Source: Phycisphaerales bacterium
GTDB lineage: Bacteria; Planctomycetota; Phycisphaerae; Phycisphaerales; UBA1924
Length of the DNA stretch: 14,429 nt
Assembly (NCBI GenBank): GCA_029260335.1
Contig: JAJDDL010000200.1
Coordinates: 1-14,429 of the forward strand
Direction of reading: 5' to 3'
Of the stretch, positions 1 through 5,426 are shown piece by piece (positions within the stretch are counted from its first letter, which is position 1; every line of letters starts with the position of its first letter). Both the position numbers and the translations under genes were made by a program. The notes under the pieces are model-generated. The model made no database searches. It was not told the origin of the DNA and saw nothing but the letters and a program-made list of their open reading frames with translations.

Positions 1-97
1 AACCGCCCACCATCACCGTGCACCCGTCATAGAGGATGCCCTTGTCTCGGAGGTCGGCCAAGCAGTCCGCAGCGGTGGTTCGTGTCTTCTCAATCAT
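1..97 (-). CDS. CoA-transferase subunit A, N-terminal fragment (3-oxoacid CoA-transferase-like)
   Basis: Only the first 32 codons are present; the gene runs off the left edge. The reading begins at an ATG (97-95) with MIEKTRTTAAD and continues through YDGCTVMVGG, with the next codon starting with T, as expected for Phe. The DGxTxMVGGF pattern close to the N-terminus is the opening strand and glycine turn of subunit A of family I CoA-transferases (AtoD/ScoA/PcaI type). These move CoA from succinyl-CoA or acetyl-CoA onto a 3-oxoacid and work together with a B subunit that is normally encoded just downstream, here beyond the window. The start lies 40 bases after the nrdR stop on the same strand, so read-through from nrdR is possible. 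No strong ribosome binding site is visible. The family call rests on a short fragment; the substrate cannot be judged. Confidence 0.65.
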   Translation of the reverse strand, partial: MIEKTRTTAADCLADLRDKGILYDGCTVMVGG

Positions 98-137
98 GGC
101 CGGAGTGTATGGGGCCCCCATTTGACAAATGAGCAGC

Positions 138-626
138 TCAAAACAGATCCGCCTGGTCCTTGCCCACCCGCGGCTCGTGGCTGATCGACTCGGCCTCTTG
201 GATGATCTCGCCCAAACTCTCGAATCGCAAGTGCTCGGACGCAAAGCGGATGTACGCCACCGGGTCGAGCTGGCGCAATCGCATCATCACCCGCCGCCCG
301 ATCTCCGTCGAGAGCACTTCGCGGTCGTGCTCGCGATGGATCTCTTCTTCGATCTCGTCGACGAGTTTCTGTTTGATGGCCTCGGGGATCGGCCGCTTGC
401 CGCACGATGCCTGCACGCCCTTGCGGATGCTGTCGGGATCAAACGGCACTCGCGTGCCGTCACGCTTGACGACCATGAGCCTCGAGGCCTGCTCGACGCG
501 TTCGTAGGTCGTGAACCGCTTAGTGCAATTCAGGCACTCGCGTCGCCTGCGGATCACCCGCCCGCCATCGCTCGCGCGGCTATCAATGACCTTGTCATCG
601 TTGGCGTTGCAGGTGGGGCAGATCAT
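138..626 (-). CDS. nrdR: Transcriptional repressor NrdR
   Basis: The protein has 162 residues, close to the usual NrdR length of about 150-160. It opens with a zinc ribbon, with Cys3-x2-Cys6 (MICPTC) and Cys31-x2-Cys34 (ECLNC), separated by the family-typical VIDSR and RRRREC segments. From about residue 49 to 139 it carries an ATP-cone domain (LMVVKRDGTRVPFD...), the nucleotide-sensing module shared with ribonucleotide reductases. NrdR binds NrdR boxes upstream of nrd operons and represses them when dATP is high. The start was set at the ATG giving MICPTC because the zinc ribbon begins there in the family; the frame is open upstream, but that extension has no homology. No ribonucleotide reductase gene is in the window. 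The acidic tail GKDQADLF is variable in the family. A GC-rich hairpin (645-670) precedes the start by about 20 bases. Confidence 0.95.
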   Translation of the reverse strand: MICPTCNANDDKVIDSRASDGGRVIRRRRECLNCTKRFTTYERVEQASRLMVVKRDGTRVPFDPDSIRKGVQASCGKRPIPEAIKQKLVDEIEEEIHREHDREVLSTEIGRRVMMRLRQLDPVAYIRFASEHLRFESLGEIIQEAESISHEPRVGKDQADLF

Positions 627-644
627 GGGCAATCCAACAAGAAC

Positions 645-670
645 TGGGGCCCCGCACCAGCAGGGCCCCA
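645..670 (-). terminator. Hairpin between the HAAS-protein gene and nrdR; possible terminator or leader structure
   Basis: An 8-base inverted repeat (645-652 TGGGGCCC, 663-670 GGGCCCCA) encloses a 10-base loop. On the minus strand it is followed by GTTCTTGTTG, which is moderately T-rich but not a proper U-tract. It lies after the HAAS gene stop (718) and ends about 19 bases before the nrdR ATG. It could end the upstream regulatory operon or sit in the nrdR leader. A second GGGGCCCC palindrome lies at 111-118, just past the nrdR stop. Confidence 0.4.
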
Positions 671-717
671 ATATCTTGACGGATTGTAGAAGCTGAGTCA
701 ACTCGCTGACGGAGGAC

Positions 718-2112
718 TTATCGCCCCACGTTGGGCGCGTCGTGGATCTCCACGTGCCCATCGCCATAGGCGACGATCCGCTTGCCCGGGACGTTCGGCG
801 TCCGCTCGATGAGCAGTTCGCTCGTGCCATCGTACAACTCACCCTCGACGATCACGTACGAGCCCTTGAAGTCCAGGTAGTTCCACATGAGGTTGATGTC
901 GCCCAGCGACTGCCACTCGGCAGTAATCTGGACGGCCGGGGTCAAGAAGTTGTCGATTGAAAACTCATGGCGTTCGGCGATGCCGCGGAGCTCTGAAAAC
1001 GTTGTGGGAAGCTCTCCAGTCTCAGCGGCGTATTGCGTCATCAGATGGACCACACTGCGCATCTCGCCGGCAACGAAATACGCAAGTTGCATATCGGCAT
1101 TCAACTCGGCGTCAGCCTGCTCAGTCGCTTCTGCGCCCAGTTGATCCATCATCCACTCGATCCTTGGCAGAAACCTCGGCGGAGCCTGCACGAAAAGGCG
1201 GTACCCGACGACCTGGTAGCTTGCGAGCTCGCCGCCATTGTCGATCCAATGATCGGGCTCCACGAAGCCGATGATCAGTTCGGTCAGTTCGTCGGGATCG
1301 ACACCCTCATCCAGAATCGGCTCGATGTCATACGCGACCAATCGCGATTGGATGTGATCGATCTCGCGCTGGGTCGTGATCTGCACGCCGCCATCAATCG
1401 GCAGCAGCGCGATCGAGTCGTAGTCGAAGCGACGGTTGAGCATTGCGAGAATGAGCCCGATCGATACGCCGTTGGCGCTCACGCCCATCTCGTCATCGGG
1501 TGTAAACTCGTCGAATACCGAGTTATCCACGATGCTCCCGCCCGCGGCGTCGCGGATCATATCGAAGAACTCGCCATACTGGGTTTGCTCCTCAAGCTCG
1601 ACCTTCATTGAAAGCACGTGCTCAAGGAGATCGTTATCAATGGGCATTGCTGTGAGCGGTGCAATCTGGCTCTCTTGCGTGGTGCCGCTCGGCAGCATTG
1701 GTGAGCCCGAAAGCGTCATCGTGCTCAGAACAAGGGCTCCTGATGCAATCGCGAAGGTCGCTGCGGTCATGATCCATCTCCTTTGACTGATTCCTCGTGC
1801 TTGCTTGTAACGCTGGGCGAGCAATGCCGCGTCACCCAGTTCGCTGATCGCGTGGTGGATGGCCTTGGGCTCGGATTCACCGATGAGCATGAGATCTCGC
1901 ACCCGCTCGCGGATGTGGCTGTCCAGCTCCTCGCGGATCTCATCGCTCTCGCGCTTGGGCAGACGCATTACGCGCACCAGTCCGTCGAGCCATGTGCCCA
2001 CTGCGCCGGGTGAACTGCCGTCTTGTGATTGAGCCGTGGTCGCGACCTTCGGCGTGGCATGCTCTGCCAGATCCGCATCTGGCGCGTTGCTTGTCTCCAG
2101 GTGCTCGCTCAT
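718..2112 (-). CDS. HAAS-domain membrane protein with secretin-N-like and pseudopilin-like periplasmic regions
   Basis: The protein has 464 residues. After a low-complexity N-terminus, residues about 40-105 form a HAAS / permease-prefix-type helical domain (VMRLPKRESDEIREELDSHI... ISELGDAALLAQRYKQA), a module usually encoded next to PadR regulators. A single transmembrane helix follows at 113-134. The exported part contains a repeat resembling the secretin/STN N-domain (about 181-265, FFDMIRDAAGGSIVDNSVF through GGVQITTQREI) and a following unit DHWIDNGG...YRLFVQAPP (about 286-326), a pairing often seen in planctomycete surface proteins. The C-terminus (about 350-464) looks like a pseudopilin-type domain ending RIVAYGDGHVEIH. 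The start was chosen because ATG 2112 overlaps the padR stop (ATGA, 2109-2112) and has a clear GGAGG site upstream. Function is unknown; the layout suggests a cytoplasmic sensor or regulator domain tethered to an envelope-exposed module and controlled with PadR. Confidence 0.75.
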   Translation of the reverse strand: MSEHLETSNAPDADLAEHATPKVATTAQSQDGSSPGAVGTWLDGLVRVMRLPKRESDEIREELDSHIRERVRDLMLIGESEPKAIHHAISELGDAALLAQRYKQARGISQRRWIMTAATFAIASGALVLSTMTLSGSPMLPSGTTQESQIAPLTAMPIDNDLLEHVLSMKVELEEQTQYGEFFDMIRDAAGGSIVDNSVFDEFTPDDEMGVSANGVSIGLILAMLNRRFDYDSIALLPIDGGVQITTQREIDHIQSRLVAYDIEPILDEGVDPDELTELIIGFVEPDHWIDNGGELASYQVVGYRLFVQAPPRFLPRIEWMMDQLGAEATEQADAELNADMQLAYFVAGEMRSVVHLMTQYAAETGELPTTFSELRGIAERHEFSIDNFLTPAVQITAEWQSLGDINLMWNYLDFKGSYVIVEGELYDGTSELLIERTPNVPGKRIVAYGDGHVEIHDAPNVGR

Positions 2113-2468
2113 CGCGAAACCTCCTCGATCCGCGCGCCCGGCCCGGCCTGTATAAACGTGTCGAGCATCGCCGTGTGGGCCCGATGGCTCTTGATCGCCT
2201 GCTCGAGCCTCTTCTGGCCCTTGGCGGTCAGCCGATACCACTTGCGACGGCGCCCGTCGGATTCATCGTCGCCGCGATCGCTCTTGACCGTCTCCCAGCT
2301 GGGCGAAACAAACCCGTGCTTCTCCAGCCGCTTCAAAAGCGGATAGAGCACGCTCGGCCCGGCTTTGATCGAGCCGTCCGAGCGAGCGTCGATTTTCTTG
2401 GTGATGGCATAGCCGTATGCCGGGTTTTCGCCAATGACGCTCAGCACGATCATCTCAAGTGTGTTCAT
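2109..2468 (-). CDS. PadR-family transcriptional regulator
   Basis: The 119-residue protein has the typical size and winged-helix layout of short PadR regulators: MNTLEMIVLSVIGENPAYGYAI (helix 1 and the GYxI motif), then the recognition helix region AGPSVLYPLLKRLEKHGFV (about 38-56), then the wing with RRRKWYRLTAKGQKRL (about 73-88). PadR proteins repress their own operon or a neighbouring membrane-protein or transporter gene and respond to ligands or stress. The ATG has a GGAGG ribosome binding site about 7 bases upstream, and the stop overlaps the start of the HAAS gene by four bases, so the two are translationally coupled. A twin GATATATC motif 46-68 bases upstream of the start is a candidate autoregulatory operator. 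The inducing signal cannot be inferred. Confidence 0.92.
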   Translation of the reverse strand: MNTLEMIVLSVIGENPAYGYAITKKIDARSDGSIKAGPSVLYPLLKRLEKHGFVSPSWETVKSDRGDDESDGRRRKWYRLTAKGQKRLEQAIKSHRAHTAMLDTFIQAGPGARIEEVSR

Positions 2469-2513
2469 GTCGGCCTCCGGATCCGGTCAGGCGCTGCATA
2501 ATTCTTTGACACA

Positions 2514-2536
2514 GATATATCCATGTACGATATATC
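2514..2536. promoter_or_regulatory. Twin GATATATC motif upstream of padR; candidate PadR operator
   Basis: Two perfect 8-base palindromes GATATATC (2514-2521 and 2529-2536) start 15 bases apart and are separated by CATGTAC, which itself overlaps CATG and GTAC palindromes. The whole is an inverted repeat in an otherwise GC-rich region and lies in the only spacer between the kinase and padR genes. PadR regulators commonly bind AT-rich inverted repeats overlapping their own promoter. A weak -35/-10 pair on the minus strand (TTGCGG, 15-base spacer, TATATC) would overlap the upstream copy. Binding by this PadR is inference. Confidence 0.45.
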
Positions 2537-2593
2537 AACGCCGCAGGTTCCGCAAGGGTCTTCTTTTCTACCAAGACTCTATCCCTGAGTAGC

Positions 2594-4138
2594 TTACGAA
2601 CCCCGAACGACTTGGATCGTTCGATCGATGAGCGCAATCGCAGGGTCATATCGACCCAACGATTCGATCCTCTCTCGCTCTGCGATGAGCGGTGCGATTC
2701 GCTCGCTCGTGCCGCCGGTAACATCGCTCAACGCATCGCTCGACGTTCGCATCGCATCGATGATCACCGCGACCGAATCCGTGGGATCGAGATCCTCTCG
2801 CCAGGCTGAAAGCGGGCCTTCAAGCAATGGCAAGGCCTCGCCGGGCCTGTCCAGTTGGAGCAGGGTGTAGGCAAGCACGAGCTGCCCGATCCTCGTATTT
2901 GTGTGCGTCCCGCGCCCAAGGTCTTGCATGAACTGTGTGTACTGGACGAGCTGATCAGCGCGCATCTCCAAGCTCAACTCCAACCCGTCAGATTGCAGGA
3001 TCGGAATATCGGCCAAGTACTCCAGCCAAACCAACGACGTGAAGAACCCACTCTCGGTAGCGGTTGTGGGATTGGACGACGCGGCGATCGATCGAATGGT
3101 CGTCTGGTATTTCTGTCTGAACTCTTGCACGCGTTGATTGGTAATGCGCGACGCCTGCACTATGCCAATCGCGGTCGCGATCACACCGAGTGATAGAAGC
3201 AACGCAACGACCGCGTGCACCGGCCGGCGGCGTGACCAAAGCCGGATCTGATGCACAGCTCCAGGCTTGGTCCAAGAGAGCGGGCGATACTCCCCCCATG
3301 CATCGAGATCCTCGGCAAACGCTCCCGCGGAGGTGTATCGATCGCTTGGATCGAACGCGAGGGCTCGGCGATAAATCTGGTCGAGGTCGACATCCAATCC
3401 GAGCGAGTCGGGCACGCTCCCCCTGGTCGAGAGTGTGTTCCTGATTTCATCCCAGGTCTCACCATTGGGCATGCGATTGCTCAAGAGAAAGTAGAGCATG
3501 CCTCCCAACGCGTAGATATCAGCCGGCGGAGCGGGGGTTGCCGTCTCCTTTGCAACATACTCCGGACAGATGAACGCATAGTTGCCGCCTTTGCGTGCGT
3601 CGGAATCCATCGCCGCAAGGTCGAAGTCCGCGACCTTGGGCACGCCCCGATCCGTGAGCAGGATGTTGGCAGGCTTGAGATCGCCATGCACAACGCCAGC
3701 GGAATGCAAGGCCTGAACTCCGCGGGCGACCTGCGACATGAGCGAAGCGGCCTTGCGAGGGGCCAGCGGCAGTTCCAATCCGTTCAGATCACCACCGGCC
3801 ATGAGCTCGGTCACAAGAAAGCTCGTTCCGTCCGCGCATTCTCCCGAATCCAGCACCTGGACGACATGCTCGTGTTGCACGCGCCTGGCCGACACCCCCT
3901 CGCTCAGCGTAGATGTTCCCGACGCGTGGACCTTGATGGCGACATGCGAAGGAAACCCCTCCGACGAGAGCTTGCGGTCGGTCGCGAGGTAGACGAACGA
4001 ATCGCGTCCTACCCCGATCACCTCCTCAAGCAGGTACCGATCGCCCTTGCCAAACTCACAAGGACAGGCCAAAGGCAGGCTGAGATCCGCAAGCGATGCG
4101 TCGATGAGTCGGCTTGCCAAGGCCTCAATCGGATTCAT
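2594..4138 (-). CDS. Membrane-anchored Hanks-type Ser/Thr protein kinase with atypical motifs
   Basis: The 514-residue protein has a cytoplasmic kinase domain (about 35-285): glycine loop IGVGRDSFV (41-49), VAIK lysine K69, catalytic loop HGDLKPAN with D153, metal-binding DFD (171-173) where DFG is usual, and CPE (191-193) where APE is usual. A transmembrane helix at about 308-329 (HAVVALLLSLGVIATAIGIV) leads to a roughly 185-residue exported domain with helical, weakly TPR-like sequence. The stretch between K69 and the putative helix-C glutamate E80 is short. The start was set at ATG 4138 because it overlaps the sigma-factor stop as ATGA and has a GAGGA site 8 bases upstream. An in-frame ATG at 4192 would add 18 residues and overlap the sigma gene by 58 bases; its AGGAGG lies about 13 bases away. 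Kinases paired with sigma factors in this way are common in planctomycetes and may regulate the partner by phosphorylation. Confidence 0.9.
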   Translation of the reverse strand: MNPIEALASRLIDASLADLSLPLACPCEFGKGDRYLLEEVIGVGRDSFVYLATDRKLSSEGFPSHVAIKVHASGTSTLSEGVSARRVQHEHVVQVLDSGECADGTSFLVTELMAGGDLNGLELPLAPRKAASLMSQVARGVQALHSAGVVHGDLKPANILLTDRGVPKVADFDLAAMDSDARKGGNYAFICPEYVAKETATPAPPADIYALGGMLYFLLSNRMPNGETWDEIRNTLSTRGSVPDSLGLDVDLDQIYRRALAFDPSDRYTSAGAFAEDLDAWGEYRPLSWTKPGAVHQIRLWSRRRPVHAVVALLLSLGVIATAIGIVQASRITNQRVQEFRQKYQTTIRSIAASSNPTTATESGFFTSLVWLEYLADIPILQSDGLELSLEMRADQLVQYTQFMQDLGRGTHTNTRIGQLVLAYTLLQLDRPGEALPLLEGPLSAWREDLDPTDSVAVIIDAMRTSSDALSDVTGGTSERIAPLIAERERIESLGRYDPAIALIDRTIQVVRGS

Positions 4139-4722
4139 AGATTCGTCCTCGTCTGGAAGCGAGCCGCCAGCGTTTTTCGAATCCTCTGCCATCGTTGCCT
4201 GCTGGCCTCCTCTGAGATTCCGAGCATCTGCCCGATCGCGTTGTGACCGACGCCACGCAGTCGCAGCAGGTAGATCCGCCGATCCTCGGAACTCTCTAGC
4301 GCATCAAAGAGCTGAAACACCAGCGCATGGGCTTCGTCGTCGTCCCGGCACGCGTTGAGCCGCCGCACGAACTCCTGAAAGAAGTCGCTCTCCTCGCCCA
4401 GACGTGAGCGTGCAAGCTTGATTAATCGAAACTTGCTGATGGAAGCATTCGTCGCAATCGTCATGATCAACGAGGTCATCTCAGCCTCGCTGTTGGCTCG
4501 GATGGCCCCGTTCCGGGCCAGGAGGTCCACACGGCGCAGCACCGTCGCCATGATGTCCTCACTGTCAAACACCCGGCGGGTCTCGCCGCTGAGCTTGCGC
4601 CGGGCGACGTTTCGAATCGCGTCCTTGTGTCTGAGCACAAACTGGGCGATCTGGTCGCGATCACCCAGGATCAATCCCACGGCACTGGCGGGTTTTTCAC
4701 TATTGCCCGAGTCTTTGCCCAC
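4135..4722 (-). CDS. ECF-like RNA polymerase sigma factor
   Basis: The 195-residue protein has a sigma-2 region at about 30-100 (IRNVARRKLSGETRRVFDSEDI..., with the FDSEDI segment at 52-57 typical of core-binding region 2.2) and a sigma-4 helix-turn-helix at about 147-190 (DRRIYLLRLRGVGHNAIGQM... ISEEASRQRWQRIRKTL). It lacks sigma-1.1 and sigma-3 domains, as in ECF sigma factors. It starts at a GTG (4722-4720) and has a GGGGA stretch about 10 bases upstream; no in-frame ATG precedes sigma-2. The gene overlaps the kinase gene by ATGA and no anti-sigma factor is visible nearby. The likely arrangement is a sigma factor controlled by, or co-expressed with, the adjacent kinase. Target promoters are unknown. 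The long acidic linker between sigma-2 and sigma-4 (EESDFFQEF...ACRDDDEAH) fits the planctomycete sigma/kinase-associated groups. Confidence 0.85.
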   Translation of the reverse strand: MGKDSGNSEKPASAVGLILGDRDQIAQFVLRHKDAIRNVARRKLSGETRRVFDSEDIMATVLRRVDLLARNGAIRANSEAEMTSLIMTIATNASISKFRLIKLARSRLGEESDFFQEFVRRLNACRDDDEAHALVFQLFDALESSEDRRIYLLRLRGVGHNAIGQMLGISEEASRQRWQRIRKTLAARFQTRTNL

Positions 4723-4723
4723 C

Positions 4724-4761
4724 TTGGGGTTTCCCCTGTATCTAAGTAATATATACTACAG
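4724..4761. promoter_or_regulatory. Divergent promoter region between the sigma-factor gene and the small orphan gene
   Basis: This AT-rich island separates two divergent genes. On the plus strand TTGGGG (4724-4729), a 17-base spacer and TAATAT (4747-4752) form a plausible sigma-70-like promoter for the gene at 4817. GGGGTTTCCCC (4726-4736) is a perfect 4-base-arm inverted repeat overlapping that -35. CTGTA (4736-4740) and TACAG (4757-4761) bracket the TATATA core as an inverted repeat. No convincing -35 was found for the sigma gene on the minus strand. All calls are by eye. Confidence 0.35.
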
Positions 4762-4816
4762 AAATGAGTCCTTTTCGCGTGGGGAAAAAGTCGGTTCAAA
4801 TCTGAAAGGTGTTTTC

Positions 4817-5155
4817 ATGGGCTGCGATCCTCCTGGACCTCCGTTTCCGGATGTATGGGCGAAATTGCGGTGGGAGCTTTGCGAGCTGTACAAGGGCTCC
4901 GGCGGCGATTGCTGCGATCTGTTCCCCCCAACGGGTGACAACGACCCAATCACGAACGCCAACCTGTTGACCACGCGGTATCGGGCCCATCGCGACGCGG
5001 GAGGTTTCTCCGATCCGGAGGATGCCGCCGCGTTTCTCTCGCGCATCGATGAACTCGAGGTCACGCTGGGGTCGTTGGGCAGCTCGTTCCCCAGTGACGC
5101 CCGGACCGTGCTCGAGGCACTTATCGCCGATGCAAGGAGCGATCTGGCCAGCTAA
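4817..5155 (+). CDS. Small hypothetical protein (112 aa), divergent from the sigma/kinase operon
   Basis: I do not recognise this protein. The start is the ATG at 4817, with AAGGTG about 9 bases upstream; the open frame extends upstream but that part overlaps the sigma-factor gene on the other strand. It begins MGCDPPGPPFPDVWAKLRWELCELY, has four cysteines (C3, C22, C32, C33) with a vicinal CC pair, then a Gly/Asp-rich loop, and ends in an amphipathic helical half (about 64-110, DPEDAAAFLSRIDELEVTL... RTVLEALIADARSDLA). There is no signal peptide, lipobox or transmembrane segment. It is acidic. The position, divergent from a sigma factor and sharing its promoter region, hints at a role in the same circuit, but nothing in the sequence proves it. 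Codon use matches neighbouring genes, which supports it being real. Confidence 0.6.
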   Translation: MGCDPPGPPFPDVWAKLRWELCELYKGSGGDCCDLFPPTGDNDPITNANLLTTRYRAHRDAGGFSDPEDAAAFLSRIDELEVTLGSLGSSFPSDARTVLEALIADARSDLAS

Positions 5156-5170
5156 GCAGCTTGGGTCCGG

Positions 5171-5215
5171 AGCTTGGCCAAGCTTGCTTGGCTCGCGGGG
5201 CCAACCCCCGGGGCC
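5171..5215. repeat. Cluster of overlapping palindromes downstream of the small orphan gene
   Basis: A perfect 14-base palindrome AGCTTGGCCAAGCT (5171-5184) overlaps a hairpin CCAAGC-TT-GCTTGG (5178-5191), followed by GGGGCC twice (5197-5202 and 5210-5215) around CCCCCGGGG. The cluster starts 16 bases after the stop codon of the small gene. It could act as a terminator-like structure, but no U-tract follows. The rest of the 271-base spacer up to thrS holds the palindrome GCCGGCCGGC (5294-5303) and the hairpin at 5326-5350; I see no gene there. Confidence 0.4.
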
Positions 5216-5325
5216 TTGCCGCGATCTTGACGACGAGCTAGTGTTCAACATGTCCACGTCGGCCAAGACCACTTCGTCCACAGACCGGGTTTAGCCGGCC
5301 GGCATCGCTGTTGAAGCTCCTCCAG

Positions 5326-5350
5326 CGCCCGGCCCTCACAGGACCGGGCG
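5326..5350 (+). terminator. Strong GC-rich hairpin upstream of thrS
   Basis: CGCCCGG (5326-5332) pairs with CCGGGCG (5344-5350); after one C/A mismatch, two more G-C pairs close a TCACA loop, giving about nine pairs. TTGTCTCTTTC follows, a T-rich run with interruptions. It lies 77 bases before the thrS start, so it may terminate transcription from the upstream gene or sit in the thrS leader as an attenuator. It is not a T-box: no specifier loop or T-box sequence is visible. Confidence 0.5.
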
Positions 5351-5426
5351 TTGTCTCTTTCACTTGTTCATATGCTCAGGGCCGGAATCACCATCGGATC
5401 AGAACCACTCACCCACGCGGAACGCC

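Noticed and set aside
110..670. Identical TGGGGCCCC sequences flanking nrdR (110-118 and 645-653) as element ends
   Set aside because: Nine bases of GC palindrome are too short, there is no duplication of target sequence, and nrdR is a normal core gene with normal codon use.
2511..2541. The GATATATC pair as NrdR boxes
   Set aside because: NrdR boxes are 16-base ACAC...GTGT palindromes spaced about three helical turns apart. Here the flanks do not match and the copies are only 15 bases apart.
3251..4246. A 331-codon plus-strand frame opposite the kinase gene
   Set aside because: It lies entirely over the kinase and sigma coding sequence, has no recognisable domain and spans conserved kinase motifs on the other strand.
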